Assembly (NCBI GenBank): GCA_963848355.1
Contig: CAWKDG010000007.1
Coordinates: 1 to 64,000, forward strand
Direction of reading: 5' to 3'
Length of the DNA: 64,000 bases
From: CAWKDG01 sp963848355
GTDB taxonomy: Bacteria; Actinomycetota; Acidimicrobiia; Acidimicrobiales; UBA8190
A program made the position numbers and the translations under genes. Below, one piece after another: positions 43,397 through 53,326 of this stretch (position 1 is the stretch's first letter; each line of letters begins with the position of its first letter). The notes below the pieces were generated by a model. That model was not told the DNA's origin and made no database searches. It saw only the letters and a program-made list of their open reading frames with translations.

Positions 43397-43788
43397 CCCT
43401 TCCCGGCGCACAGGGGTGCAATGTGGCCCTGGCTGAGTTTTCGACGTCCTCACGAGCGAGCGGCCGTGCAAGCCGGCCTTCGGGGGCCGGCATGGCCTCC
43501 CGGCCGGGACCGCGTCAGGGGATGGCCGGCAGTGCGAGCTCCAGGGCGGCCGGAACCGGCGCCTGCCGGGCGGTGGGACAGGAGTCGCCACCGGTCGGAG
43601 ACGAGAATCCGTTCGGGCGCCGTCAGGCTGGCCCAGACCGTGCTGCGAGTCCGGTCGCAGAGATGGAAACGGGTAACATCAATGCCGTGTCCACCAAGCG
43701 GAACGACGTTTTCGGGTGTGCCTCTGCCCACGACAACCGAGTTCCGCCGCCGCCGGGCACGCCTGGGCTCTAACCGTGGGAGCGTGAC
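43397..43788. other. Intergenic region
   Basis: About 390 bases between the patatin and amidohydrolase genes, GC-rich, without a recognisable gene or repeat. Confidence 0.45.
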
Positions 43789-45018
43789 ATGGCACTACCG
43801 AAGATCATCAGCGTGGACGACCACGTCGTCGAGCCCGCGCACGTCTGGCAGACCTGGCTGCCCGAGAAGTACCGGGAGCGGGGCCCCCGCGTCGAACGCA
43901 AGAAATGGGGAAGCTTCACCCATCTGTCGGGGGCCAAGTACGACATGGTCGAGGACGCCAACGGGGACTGGGGCGATGCCTGGTACTACGACGACGAGCT
44001 GATCTACGTGCAGAAGAAGTTCGTGGCCATCCCCCAGGCGTCCACCACGGTCGACGAGCACGGCGCCATCGTCTTCGACCGGACGCAGATGACGATGACG
44101 GCGACCACCTACGACGAGATGCGCAAGGGCTGCTGGGATCGCGACGAGCGAGTCAAGGACCTGACCCTCAACTACACCGACGGATCACTTCCCTTCCCCA
44201 CCTTTCCCCGCTTCTGCGGCCAGACGTTCTACGAAGGCAAGGACAAGGAGCTGGGACTGGCGTGCGTGAAGGCCAACAACGACTGGATGGTGGAAGAGTG
44301 GTGCGAGCCCTCGGGCGGCGTGAACATCCCGCTCTGCATCATCCCTCTGTGGGATGCCGGGCTGGCCGCCGAGGAGACCCGGCGCAATGCCGAACGGGGA
44401 GTCCGTGCCATCGCCTTTAGCGAGATGCCGACCCGCCTCAAGCTGCCGAGCATCAACACCGACTACTGGGACCCGCTCTGGGAGGTGTGCAACGACTACG
44501 GCGTCACGGTGTGCATGCATGTTGGATCGAGTAGCTCGAACCCGGTGGCCTCGCCCGACTCGAACAAGGCTGTGGGGGTCACCCTGGGGTTCAACAACGC
44601 CATCGCCTCGCTGGCCGACTGGCTCTTCTCCGGCAACCTCCTGCGGTATCCGAAGCTGAAGTTGGCGTACTCCGAGGGCCAGATCGGTTGGATCCCGTAC
44701 GTGCTCGAGCGGGCTGACACGGTGTGGGAGATGCACGATGCGTGGACCCATGCCAAGGAGAAGATCCCGGTTCTGCCTTCGACTCAGTACTACGGCCGGA
44801 TCTTCGGGTGCTTCACCGCTGACCGCCACGGCCTTCGCTCCCTGGAAGAAGTGGGGGAGGACAACATCTGTTTCGAGACGGACTACCCGCACACCGACAC
44901 CACGTGGCCCCACTCGGAGGCCTACATCGAGAAACTGTGCGCGGATCTCGATGAGGGTGTGGCCTACAAGATTCTGCGAGGGAACGCCATCAAGATGCTG
45001 GACCTCGATCGCGTGTAG
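43789..45018 (+). CDS. Amidohydrolase-2 family metal-dependent hydrolase
   Basis: A 409-aa protein with the amidohydrolase-2 barrel: IISVDDHVVEPAHVWQTWLP (D-x-H metal site, shifted as in many actinobacterial members), DAGLAAEETRRNAERGVRAI, PLWEVCNDYGVTVCMHVGSS, LKLAYSEGQIGWIPYVLERA and the closing CFETDYPHTDTTWPHS with Asp/His ligands. Such enzymes decarboxylate or hydrolyse aromatic-type or cyclic substrates. ATG 43789 is preceded by GGGAGCG. Complete and well conserved in feel; monocistronic. Confidence 0.9.
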   Translation: MALPKIISVDDHVVEPAHVWQTWLPEKYRERGPRVERKKWGSFTHLSGAKYDMVEDANGDWGDAWYYDDELIYVQKKFVAIPQASTTVDEHGAIVFDRTQMTMTATTYDEMRKGCWDRDERVKDLTLNYTDGSLPFPTFPRFCGQTFYEGKDKELGLACVKANNDWMVEEWCEPSGGVNIPLCIIPLWDAGLAAEETRRNAERGVRAIAFSEMPTRLKLPSINTDYWDPLWEVCNDYGVTVCMHVGSSSSNPVASPDSNKAVGVTLGFNNAIASLADWLFSGNLLRYPKLKLAYSEGQIGWIPYVLERADTVWEMHDAWTHAKEKIPVLPSTQYYGRIFGCFTADRHGLRSLEEVGEDNICFETDYPHTDTTWPHSEAYIEKLCADLDEGVAYKILRGNAIKMLDLDRV

Positions 45019-45104
45019 GGAGTCTGCGCCTCATCGGCCTCGGACCCGGGGATGCTGCGCTGGGGATCCTGGAGCTGGTCCCAGGTGGACGGCTCTTCAG
45101 TCCC

Positions 45105-45129
45105 GTCGCACTGGAAGGGACGGTGCGAC
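45105..45129. terminator. Possible bidirectional terminator hairpin
   Basis: GTCGCACTG (45105-45113) pairs with CGGTGCGAC (45121-45129) around a 7-base loop: eight Watson-Crick pairs and one wobble. It lies between two convergent genes. No U-run follows, as is often the case in high-GC actinobacteria. Confidence 0.4.
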
Positions 45130-45169
45130 CGTAATCGCCTCCGACGGGGTGACGCACGGCACGGCTCGG

Positions 45170-46789
45170 TCAGATGTCGTATGTCTGTCCGGCGGTGCGG
45201 TGAATGGTGAGCACGGCCACCAACGCGCCGAGCAGGAGAAGTGCCCCGGAGATCGCGAGGGCCAGGTGAAGGCCCGAGCCGAACGCGTCGTAGGCCGCGT
45301 TCACGACCTTGGTAGCGATCTTGGCGATGACGGCGTTCTTGGAGTGTTCCGCCTTGTTGGCGGCGCCACCACTGCCGATTCCGCCACCGGTCACGGCGTG
45401 GAGGACAAGGCTCTGGAAGCTCGGGGGGATGCCGATGGCTTTCAGCCGCGCCCCCAGTTGTCCTGTGAGCTTGGCGTCCACGATTGCTCCCAGGATCGCC
45501 ACTCCGAAGACCGCCCCCATCTCCCGGCTCGTGTTGGTGGCCGACGCCGCCATGCCCGAGCGTTCGGGGGGCACCACCGTGAGAGGGGTGGACGTCACCG
45601 GGACCAGGGCCATGCCGAAACCGATGCCGGCAATGGGTAGCACCCACCCGAGGGTGGCGAAATCAGTATGGGGTCCGAGGACGTGGTTCGTGAGGAGGAT
45701 GCCCACTCCGGCGAGCACGCAGCCGACGGTCATCGGGATCCTGGGGCCGATGCGGGCCACCCAGAGCCCGGTCAGGGCCGACGCGATGATGAGAGCAGCG
45801 GCCATGGGGATGAAATCGAGAGCGGTCTGATAGGCCGAGGCGTTGCCCACCTCTTGCACGTAGAGAGCGGTGAAGAAGAAGATCGAGAAAGTGCCGAAGT
45901 AAGCGGCGAAGGCGACGAAGTTGGAGCCGGCGAACGGCGGGCGACGGAACAGCGAGAGATCGAGAGTCGGATCGTGTACCTTGCGTTCGACGACGACGAA
46001 GATCACCGCTGCCAGGGCGGACAGTGCGAAGAGAGCCACGATCCACCAGGTGCGGTAGCCGGACTGCTCCCCTTGGATCACGGCGAAGGAGGCGCTCGCC
46101 AGGGCCACAGCGCCGAGCACGATGCCGGCAACGTCGATCCGTCGACCTCCTCGGTCCGACGTTTCGGGCACGAAGGCGAGCGCCATGGCGAAAGCGACGG
46201 CTCCCACGGCCAGGTTGAACCAGAAGATGGCCCGCCAGCTCGAGATGCCCACCAGGACACCTCCGATGACAGGACCGAGGGCGAGAGCCAAGCCCGACAC
46301 CGCCGCCCATATCCCGAGCGCGTCGGCCCGTGTGCTCTTGTCCGGGTAGACGTGGCGAATGATCGACAGGGTCCCCGGCTCGGACGCCGCCGCACCCAAG
46401 CCCATCACGATCCGGCCGGCGATCAGCCAATCGACGTTGGAGGCGAGAGCGGCGACGACCGATCCGGCACAGAAGACGGCCACCCCGCCCAACATGATCT
46501 TCTTGCGCCCCAGGAGATCTCCCAACGTTCCACCAGCCAGCATGAAGGCGGCGAAGGTGAGTGCGTAGCCGTTCACCACCCACTGCAGTGAGGCGACGCC
46601 GGCGTGGAGGTTGCTTTGGACGTTGGCCAGGCCGACACTGACGATCGTGTTGTCCAGGAAGGTGAGGAAAAGGACGCCGCAGAGGGTGGCCAGGGCCACG
46701 GACTGGGCACGGGATCCGAGGCCACCCTGCTTGACCTCAAGTCCAGGGACGGCACCGGTGCCGTCGGCCTCGACGCCGTTCACGGCCAC
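45170..46789 (-). CDS. DHA2-type MFS exporter, second gene of a pair
   Basis: A multidrug-type major facilitator with about 14 membrane helices. Landmarks: LFLTFLDNTIVSVGLANVQS (motif D1), GDLLGRKKIMLGGVAVFCAG (loop 2-3 motif A), RIVMGLGAAASEPGTLSIIR (motif B), LGPVIGGVLVGISSWRAIFW (antiporter motif C). It should export drugs or metabolites using the proton gradient. The frame is open to 46915, overlapping the upstream exporter; no clear ribosome site was seen, so GTG 46789 is an estimate (GTG 46783 is equally possible). The overlap or near-overlap suggests coupled expression. Confidence 0.85.
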   Translation of the reverse strand: MAVNGVEADGTGAVPGLEVKQGGLGSRAQSVALATLCGVLFLTFLDNTIVSVGLANVQSNLHAGVASLQWVVNGYALTFAAFMLAGGTLGDLLGRKKIMLGGVAVFCAGSVVAALASNVDWLIAGRIVMGLGAAASEPGTLSIIRHVYPDKSTRADALGIWAAVSGLALALGPVIGGVLVGISSWRAIFWFNLAVGAVAFAMALAFVPETSDRGGRRIDVAGIVLGAVALASASFAVIQGEQSGYRTWWIVALFALSALAAVIFVVVERKVHDPTLDLSLFRRPPFAGSNFVAFAAYFGTFSIFFFTALYVQEVGNASAYQTALDFIPMAAALIIASALTGLWVARIGPRIPMTVGCVLAGVGILLTNHVLGPHTDFATLGWVLPIAGIGFGMALVPVTSTPLTVVPPERSGMAASATNTSREMGAVFGVAILGAIVDAKLTGQLGARLKAIGIPPSFQSLVLHAVTGGGIGSGGAANKAEHSKNAVIAKIATKVVNAAYDAFGSGLHLALAISGALLLLGALVAVLTIHRTAGQTYDI

Positions 46790-46835
46790 GGTGGCGTCAT
46801 GGACGACCTTGTCGTGACAGACCTCGACCGGGCTC

Positions 46836-48425
46836 TCATGCGATCGGTGTCGACGAAGCAACGGCCGGTTGCTCGAGATGGGCGGCGGGCGGGGCGTAGC
46901 TCGGAACGAAATCACGCTGGCGGATCAACGAGAACGCTCCGACCGATCCTATGGCCGCGATCACGACGCCGATGATCATCAGGTGGTCGAGGGTGCTGGC
47001 AAAACCGACCCGGTAGGCATGGAGAAGGGTGGCTCTGGCCGACGCTGAAGGTATCGAGGCCGCAACCTGACGTACCCCACCCCCGGCTAGGGCACCGTTC
47101 AGGGCCGTCCCCCCGCGGTTCAACACGTCCTGGCCGATGGCACTGGTTCGGAGGGCCACCGCCGTGGCGTGCTGGATCTGGCTCTGGAACACCGCCCCCA
47201 AGGCGGCGATCCCGGTGGCGATACCGACTTGGCGGAAGGTGTTGTTGGCTCCCGACGCCATCCCGCTGTGCTCGGGCGGTACGACACTCACGGCCGCCGA
47301 TGCCAGCACGGGGTTCACCATCCCGATGCCGAAGCCGGTGACGATGAACCCCGGCACGAGGACGGTCCAACCCGATGCTGTATGGATCATGGACATCAGC
47401 AACATTCCGACGGCGACCAACAGCAGACCGGCGCCGAGGAGGTAGCGCGACTGGATACGGACGCTCAGCTTCCCCGCCATGGGTGCCACGATGAAAGCGA
47501 GCAAGGTAATGGGGAGAAAGCGGATGCCGGCGGCGAAAGGCCCGTAGCCGAGGCCATCCTGGAGGAAGAGCGTGAGGTACAAGAACATGGCGAAGATCGA
47601 CGAGGAGAGGGTGATGGCCACCAATGACGCGCCGACCATGGCCGGTCGGCGAAAAAGCTTCAAGTCGAGCATCGGGTCGCTCTGGCGCCATTCGGCGACG
47701 ACGAACACGACCAGCAAGACGACGGAGCCGATCAGTCCGGCGACGATCTGGGTGCTGCCCCAGCCGTCATCGTTGCCTCGGACCAGAGCCAGGACGAGCA
47801 AGAAGAGGGCCACGGAGAACGAGACGAACCCGATCCAGTCGATGCGCCGTTCGTTGTGCTCCTTGGAGGCCGCCACACGGGTCAAGGTGATCACGACGGC
47901 GGCGACACCAACAGGCACGTTGACGAAGAAGATCCAGCGCCAGCCGAACCCGCTCGTGATGGCTCCGCCGATGAGTGGTCCGACGGCGACGGCACCACCG
48001 ATCACCCCGCCATAGACGCCAAAGGCGGTTCCTCGCTCCTTGCCTTGGAAGGCGGCGGCGATCAGCGCCAGCGAAGTGGCGAACATCACAGCCCCACCGA
48101 CCCCCTGGGCGCCTCGGGCCAGGTTCAACATGAGAGAGGACGTCGACAGCCCGCACAGGAGCGACGACCCCGTAAAGACGCCCAGTCCGATGGCAAAGAC
48201 GCCACGGCGGCCGAACATGTCGCCTACCACTCCAGCCGTGAGCATGAAGGCGGCCAGGGTCAGCGAGTAGGCGTCGATCACCCATTGAAGATCACTGAAA
48301 CTGGCGTGTAACGACCGCTGGATATCGGGGAGGGCGACGTTGACTACCGTGATGTCGAGGAGAAGCATGAAGGTGGCCGTACACACGGCGATGAGAGTCC
48401 ACCATTTCCGCTCGAGTGCTGGCAT
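46836..48425 (-). CDS. DHA2-type MFS exporter, first gene of a pair
   Basis: A complete 529-aa, 14-helix transporter: FMLLLDITVVNVALPDIQRS (motif D1), GDMFGRRGVFAIGLGVFTGS (motif A), RGAQGVGGAVMFATSLALIA (motif B), VGPLIGGAITSGFGWRWIFF (motif C). It belongs to the same drug:proton antiporter family as its downstream neighbour, with only moderate similarity, so this is an old duplication or two co-recruited genes. ATG 48425 follows GGAGG. No adjacent TetR or MarR regulator was found. Confidence 0.93.
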   Translation of the reverse strand: MPALERKWWTLIAVCTATFMLLLDITVVNVALPDIQRSLHASFSDLQWVIDAYSLTLAAFMLTAGVVGDMFGRRGVFAIGLGVFTGSSLLCGLSTSSLMLNLARGAQGVGGAVMFATSLALIAAAFQGKERGTAFGVYGGVIGGAVAVGPLIGGAITSGFGWRWIFFVNVPVGVAAVVITLTRVAASKEHNERRIDWIGFVSFSVALFLLVLALVRGNDDGWGSTQIVAGLIGSVVLLVVFVVAEWRQSDPMLDLKLFRRPAMVGASLVAITLSSSIFAMFLYLTLFLQDGLGYGPFAAGIRFLPITLLAFIVAPMAGKLSVRIQSRYLLGAGLLLVAVGMLLMSMIHTASGWTVLVPGFIVTGFGIGMVNPVLASAAVSVVPPEHSGMASGANNTFRQVGIATGIAALGAVFQSQIQHATAVALRTSAIGQDVLNRGGTALNGALAGGGVRQVAASIPSASARATLLHAYRVGFASTLDHLMIIGVVIAAIGSVGAFSLIRQRDFVPSYAPPAAHLEQPAVASSTPIA

Positions 48426-48515
48426 GTCCCGGGCCTCCTAGATAGCGTGCCTAGGCGTATCGTATTGGATGTGATCCGTCGCAGAGTGCGCTCGACCAGA
48501 TCCAAGGGATCGCAC

Positions 48516-49724
48516 TCAGCCCGCTGGTGACACCAAGCTGTTGGTGCGGGCCACGGTGCCGAACCATGACGCGCTGGGCTTGGGATGCCGGATGAATGTC
48601 TCGCGATCGACGCTGTGGAGCCCGAACCTGGGCGCAAAGCCGTTGGACCATTCGAAATTGTCGAGCAGGCTCCAGACAAAGTATCCGCGTATGTCCACAC
48701 CGTCATCGAGCGCGCGTCGCACACCGCGCAAGACTTCGGCGAGAAAGACGATGCGTTCGGCGTCGTCGTCGGTGGCGATCCCACTCTCTGTCAGGAGCAC
48801 CGGTAGGCTGGTTATGGCCGCCGCTCTTCTGGCGCAGTGCTCGACGCCTTGCGGCCAGTACTCGTATCCCATTTGGGTGGTGGGCACGCCCGGCTCGTTG
48901 GGAGCCTGGCCCTCCGGACCGAAGTGCACGCGCGAGTAGCACTGGACCCCGATGAAGTCGTCGCCCGCGGTGGCCCGCATGAATCTGTCTTCGAGGATTT
49001 CGCGGGCGGCATCGAGCACCGCTTCCCCGCCCGGATCGGCCACCATCTCGTCCATGGACAACGTGAGGCCGATGGGGAAGTCTCCCGGTCCCGACCGCAA
49101 GGCATCGACCGCCCGACGATGCGCTTGGACGATGACGTCGTTCACCGCCAGGTGGCGAACGAAATCGTCCTTTACTCCGGGTGGGGAGGACCCGAGCGCG
49201 TAGCCCATGACGCCGATGAGATTGAGTTCGTTGATCGTGCAGGCCGAACCGAGGAGGTCACCGAGATGGGCTCCGGCCCTGGTGACGAATCGGGCGAAGG
49301 TGTCGGGCGCGTCTGCCGCCTCCCACCCACCCCGCGCCGTCAGCCAGGTCGGGGTCGTGAAGTGATGGAAGGTCACCACAGGGGCGATATCGCGCTCTCG
49401 ACACGCGGCACAGACCCGGCGGTAGTACTCGAGCGCGGCAAGGGAGAACTCGCCTTCGGCAGGCTCGATCCGACTCCATTCGAGCGAGAAACGGTACGCT
49501 CCGAGTCCCATGTCGGCAACGAGCTCGACGTCCTCTCGCCAGCGATGCAATGAATCGCACGCGTCCCCGCTCGACTCGGCACAACCGGAATTCGGGTTGT
49601 GTTCCCACGCCCACCAGTCGTTGTTGACGTTGCCGCCCTCGATCTGATGGGCGGCCGTCGCCGTGCCCCACAGAAAGCCGTCGGGGAAACTGAACTCCGA
49701 TGTCGCCGCGTCCGCTTTGTCCAC
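48516..49724 (-). CDS. Glycoside hydrolase family 1 (beta-glucosidase type)
   Basis: A 402-aa GH1 barrel: FPDGFLWGTATAAHQIEGGN, YRFSLEWSRIEPAEGEF, APVVTFHHFTTPTWLTARGG, acid/base Glu166 in TINELN (usually TxNEP), nucleophile Glu313 in LLTESGIAT, and GYFVWSLLDNFEWSNGF near the end. Both catalytic Glu residues are present. The variant motifs (NELN, TESG) mark an actinobacterial subgroup whose substrate is not fixed; beta-glucosides are likely. No signal peptide, so it works on imported or internal glycosides. It starts about 255 bases from the divergent LuxR gene. Confidence 0.92.
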   Translation of the reverse strand: MDKADAATSEFSFPDGFLWGTATAAHQIEGGNVNNDWWAWEHNPNSGCAESSGDACDSLHRWREDVELVADMGLGAYRFSLEWSRIEPAEGEFSLAALEYYRRVCAACRERDIAPVVTFHHFTTPTWLTARGGWEAADAPDTFARFVTRAGAHLGDLLGSACTINELNLIGVMGYALGSSPPGVKDDFVRHLAVNDVIVQAHRRAVDALRSGPGDFPIGLTLSMDEMVADPGGEAVLDAAREILEDRFMRATAGDDFIGVQCYSRVHFGPEGQAPNEPGVPTTQMGYEYWPQGVEHCARRAAAITSLPVLLTESGIATDDDAERIVFLAEVLRGVRRALDDGVDIRGYFVWSLLDNFEWSNGFAPRFGLHSVDRETFIRHPKPSASWFGTVARTNSLVSPAG

Positions 49725-49979
49725 GACCGGTCACTGTATCTCGTGAGCATGTCGGAGAGGACCGGGTGACGACCTTGGATTCATGGGTGACGCGTCTCGT
49801 CCACGGCGAGCCGGGTGCCTCCGGTGACGGCGACCTCCCGAGATCGAGAGGACACACGCGCACTGCCTGCCGTCGGAGGCCCCCGGCTCGATACCCGGCT
49901 ACCATCGACCGCCAGTGCCGTCGGAGGGTCGGCCCCAGCGTCATCACCCTCCGTGGCGTGAGAACGGGTGGGTGGAGCG

Positions 49980-50969
49980 ATGGCAAACGCACCGACGCCT
50001 CCAGAAGTCGCCGAGGCCCTGGGCCAAGACCTCACTCCTCGCGTGGCGTTCGATGTCGGCGGCCTGGCCATCGTGGGAGCGAACCAGGCCGCGTCCGAGC
50101 TCTTTCGGATGCCCCCCGACTCGTGGCGGGGCCTCCAGGGGCCCGATCTTCTCGTCCCCGAGGAGAGGCCGAATGGTGAGGCGGCGTTACGGTTGGTCGC
50201 ATCACGAGCGATAGAGGGATACCGTGCCGTTCGGCGTTTCCGGCGGGCCGACGGCACCGAATTCAAGGGGACGGTCTGGGCGCGGTCGGATCCCGAAAGC
50301 GGCAGATTCGTCCTGGCCACCATCGAGCCCGAGGACGCTGGTGTTCCGTGGGACGCCACCGAAGGCGGCAGCGTCACGATCGCGGGCGTCCTGACTGATC
50401 ACGACTGGATCGTCGAGCTCGTCAGTAGTGATATCGACAAGATCCTCGGGCTGCGTCCTGTGGAGTTCAGAGGTTCGTCACTCTTGGGCATGCTCCAACC
50501 GGCGGAGGTACCGACCTTCATCCTCGCGGTGAGCCGGGTTGCCGCCGATGGTGGCGGAGCCACTCTACGGACACACCTGCGCGGTGCTGGAGGTCGTTAC
50601 GTCGAGACGATCGGCATGGTCGTCACCATGTGCCAACACTCGCCACCGCGTCTCGGTCTGGCCCTCGCACCCCCTTCCACTCGTGCCCTCGGCGCCCCTT
50701 CGACCTTCGGCCGTGAGATCACGGTGCGGGGAGGCGAGGTGCTTGGAGGAATGGACCAGTTCCGGCGGCAGCCGTCATGCCAGAATTTCTCCACGAGGCA
50801 ATGGGAGATTCTCACGCGGCTGGTCCGGGGGGAGCGGACAGAGGACATCGCCAAGGCCCTCTATCTGAGTCCCAGTACCGTGCGGAACCACCTGACCGCG
50901 ATCTACAAGAAGGTCGGCGTTCACTCGCAGGTGGAACTCGTGACAAAGCTTCTCAGAGGGGAGCAATGA
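49980..50969 (+). CDS. PAS-domain LuxR-family transcriptional regulator
   Basis: A 329-aa regulator. An N-terminal PAS domain (VAFDVGGLAIVGANQAASEL, FRRADGTEFKGTVWARSD) and a second PAS-like region (LTDHDWIVELVSSDIDKILG) precede a C-terminal LuxR helix-turn-helix (FSTRQWEILTRLVRGERTED, IAKALYLSPSTVRNHLTAIY). It probably senses a small ligand or redox cue and regulates neighbours such as the divergent GH1 gene. ATG 49980 follows GGTGGAG; an upstream in-frame GTG (49968) is less likely. Confidence 0.88.
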   Translation: MANAPTPPEVAEALGQDLTPRVAFDVGGLAIVGANQAASELFRMPPDSWRGLQGPDLLVPEERPNGEAALRLVASRAIEGYRAVRRFRRADGTEFKGTVWARSDPESGRFVLATIEPEDAGVPWDATEGGSVTIAGVLTDHDWIVELVSSDIDKILGLRPVEFRGSSLLGMLQPAEVPTFILAVSRVAADGGGATLRTHLRGAGGRYVETIGMVVTMCQHSPPRLGLALAPPSTRALGAPSTFGREITVRGGEVLGGMDQFRRQPSCQNFSTRQWEILTRLVRGERTEDIAKALYLSPSTVRNHLTAIYKKVGVHSQVELVTKLLRGEQ

Positions 50970-51105
50970 GGGGCGAGCCCGTGATATTTGTCTAGGCAGA
51001 ACAGGACATTTGTCTAGGTGGCCCTGCCCTCCCGGTTGGCTATTCTCGGCTTGCTGTGCCATTGACGACAGAAATCTCCGCTGTCTTCCATGACGGACAC
51101 GTATC

Positions 51106-51600
51106 GTGAAGGCTCGCTCGGTCATCTTCTTTGTGCTGCCGGACCAGATGCCCGATGTGGAGCGCCGGATACAGGAAGAGGTGTTGCCGCGCTTCGTGCA
51201 ATTCCCGGAGTTCCTGGGATTCGTGGCCCTTCAATCCGACGGAAGCCGACCGGAGGTGACGGCCATGTCCTTCTGGAGCGATGGACTGGAAGGATCGGAG
51301 GCGATCTCCGAGGAGTTCCGAGACGACATCGAGCGTGTGACAGGAGCGGCGCTGGCGCGCCGGGAGTTCACGATCGTCAAATTGATGATACGAGACTCGA
51401 CCGGAGAGATCTGTCTCAACCTGCCGACGAATGACGTCGACGCGGAACTTCGATGTCCCCACCGGCATCGTCTGGTGGACGGACCCTCTGAGGCCAGCGG
51501 ACGGTCGGCCAGCGTGATGTTCTGCCCGACGTGCGACGCCAGGTACAGGCGAGAGCCCGACGGGACCTTCACCCGAGTTTCCGACCGACCGAGGCACTAA
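51106..51600 (+). CDS. ABM-like (dimeric alpha/beta barrel) protein with C-terminal zinc-ribbon-like module
   Basis: A 164-aa protein. The first ~95 residues look like an antibiotic-biosynthesis-monooxygenase-type ferredoxin fold (ARSVIFFVLPDQMPDVERRI, FPEFLGFVALQSDG, EVTAMSFWSDGLEGSEAISE). The rest carries a CPH...CPTC pattern (LRCPHRHRLVDG, SVMFCPTCDARYRREPDG), which could bind a metal. I do not know this combination. GTG 51106 is the only good start. It converges with the DUF998 gene, 25 bases away. Confidence 0.6.
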   Translation: MKARSVIFFVLPDQMPDVERRIQEEVLPRFVQFPEFLGFVALQSDGSRPEVTAMSFWSDGLEGSEAISEEFRDDIERVTGAALARREFTIVKLMIRDSTGEICLNLPTNDVDAELRCPHRHRLVDGPSEASGRSASVMFCPTCDARYRREPDGTFTRVSDRPRH

Positions 51601-51625
51601 GGCAGATCGACCATGTGGAGCGGGC

Positions 51626-52375
51626 TCAGCTTCCGAGGATTCCCTCTTCCAGCCACTGACGGTGGCTCGCATCTCTCCAAGGCGACGTGGAGCTCTTCGA
51701 GTAGTGGTTCCGCGAGATGTAGATGCCGAATCTGATCAACCAGACCGTCTCGGGGTAGGCGGCGATTCTCTCCATCCCGCCCACACCGATGCCGAAGTAC
51801 TTGTGGCCGGCGAACGAGACCGCCGCCACCAGTGAGAGAGTGCTGAAGAACAACATGTAACCGCGTAGTCCCTCGGGAAGCGGGAGAGCCAGCCCCAGGA
51901 CCAGAATACCCACGTTTCCCAGGCCGATCGCCAAGGCTGCACCTGTGACGTGCATGGTGTTGACGGTGTTCTCCGGGAAGATGCCAACGAACATCGTGCC
52001 GATTCCGGCAACGGCCAGGCAGGTGAATCCGACGAGCGCCGCCCTCTGTTCCAGCCGTCGACGTTCCGTAAATTCCTGATAGATCAGCGTCGATCCGACC
52101 ACCATGACGATGCCCAGCAGAATGAAAGATATGTTCATCCATTCGTGACGCGGCGAGCAGACGTAGGACCCACGGTACTGACCACAGACGGTATTTCCCA
52201 GGTCGCTGATCGTATTGTGTATGACGCTGTACGGTCTTTTCCACACCCACCCCACGGCGACCTGCGCCAGGAAGTACAAGACGCTCAGGATCCAGATCAT
52301 CGGCCCGAAGAATGGGTATTGGTCGCTGAAGCTCTTTACTCGTCCGGCAGCATGCCTGATCGAGAGTGCACTCAT
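51626..52375 (-). CDS. DUF998-like integral membrane protein
   Basis: A 249-aa protein with about six membrane helices: FFGPMIWILSVLYFLAQVAV, the family motif VIHNTISDLGNTVCGQY, MNISFILLGIVMVVGSTLIY, VGFTCLAVAGIGTMFVGIFP, NTMHVTGAALAIGLGNVGIL. The ISDLG segment near the first loop and the FPEN..N..H motif fit DUF998, of unknown role. I chose ATG 52375 because GGGGAGGA lies just before it; a longer start at 52402 lacks one. Confidence 0.85.
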   Translation of the reverse strand: MSALSIRHAAGRVKSFSDQYPFFGPMIWILSVLYFLAQVAVGWVWKRPYSVIHNTISDLGNTVCGQYRGSYVCSPRHEWMNISFILLGIVMVVGSTLIYQEFTERRRLEQRAALVGFTCLAVAGIGTMFVGIFPENTVNTMHVTGAALAIGLGNVGILVLGLALPLPEGLRGYMLFFSTLSLVAAVSFAGHKYFGIGVGGMERIAAYPETVWLIRFGIYISRNHYSKSSTSPWRDASHRQWLEEGILGS

Positions 52376-52488
52376 CGAATCCTCCCCACGCGGGATCGTC
52401 ATGATCCCTGCGTACCGTCGCCGCGGAGACTATTCCTTGGTCCGTCTCCCGCGTGGGCGTATCGATGCGAAATCGAAGAGAGAGGTCG

Positions 52489-53154
52489 TTATTTCTTGTC
52501 GACCTTCTTCATGGCACCGTAGCCACGCTCGATGGCCGCCGTGATAATGGCCTCGAAGTCCTTGTCGGTCAGGATGCGTGGGGTTCCCATGGAGGACGCC
52601 CGCCAGTACAACTCGGCCAGCCATTCGAGTAGCTCGAGGCGTTCGACGGCCTGATCCATGGTGGCGCCGTAGGCGATAGAACCGTGGTTCTGCATCATGG
52701 CGGCGTTGCGCCCTTTGAGTGCTTCGATGACGTTCTCGGCCAGTTCCTGAGAGCCGAAGGTCGCATAGGGTGCCGTCCGGGGTGCCCCCCCCAATCCCAG
52801 GCAGCTGTAGTGCAGTGCCGGTAACTCGTCGTGACAGCACGACAGGGCGGTGGAGGCCATGGCATGGGCGTGCGTGATGGCGAGGGCATTGGTGGCCGCG
52901 TAGATTCCGGTGTGGAGTGGTACCTCTGACGTCGGGGCGAGATCGCCGTCGACGACGTCACCGGCGAGATCGATCACCGTGATCATCTCCGCCGTGACCG
53001 TGCCCAGGTCGGACCCCGTCGGGGTGACCGCGATCAGATCTCCCTGACGGGCGGAGATGTTGCCCGCGGTGCCGATGACGAGCCCTTTCTCAGCCAGATG
53101 GCGGCTGGCGCCCGCAACGGCTTCTCGTTCGGCTGCTAGGAGCAGATCTTTCAT
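52489..53154 (-). CDS. Class II aldolase/adducin family protein (fuculose-phosphate-aldolase type)
   Basis: A 221-aa aldolase: LVIGTAGNISARQGDLIAVT, PTGSDLGTVTAEMITVIDL, TSEVPLHTGIYAATNALAIT with the zinc-binding HAHAMAST, and the NHGSIAYGATMDQAVERLEL segment. These enzymes split sugar phosphates such as L-fuculose-1-phosphate into DHAP and an aldehyde, or act as epimerases. All metal-ligand regions are present. ATG 53154 follows GAAAGGA. Confidence 0.9.
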   Translation of the reverse strand: MKDLLLAAEREAVAGASRHLAEKGLVIGTAGNISARQGDLIAVTPTGSDLGTVTAEMITVIDLAGDVVDGDLAPTSEVPLHTGIYAATNALAITHAHAMASTALSCCHDELPALHYSCLGLGGAPRTAPYATFGSQELAENVIEALKGRNAAMMQNHGSIAYGATMDQAVERLELLEWLAELYWRASSMGTPRILTDKDFEAIITAAIERGYGAMKKVDKK

Positions 53155-53326
53155 TCAACGATCCTTTCCGGATGGTCGCCTCTTTCCGGCGCCCCCGGCA
53201 CGCTAGATCCACTCGGACCGACCGTGCACCTTTGCCAGTGGACGCGAGGGGGTCGTGCGGACGAGCCGTTGCCACCCCGGGCCCAGACTCGGTATCTTTC
53301 GGACTCCTACCTGAGAAGAGTGACGA

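Noticed and set aside
45668..46591. Plus-strand 307-aa ORF inside the MFS region
   Set aside because: It is antisense to a 14-helix transporter with recognisable motifs; its Glu/Asp/His/Gly-rich composition is a typical antisense artefact.
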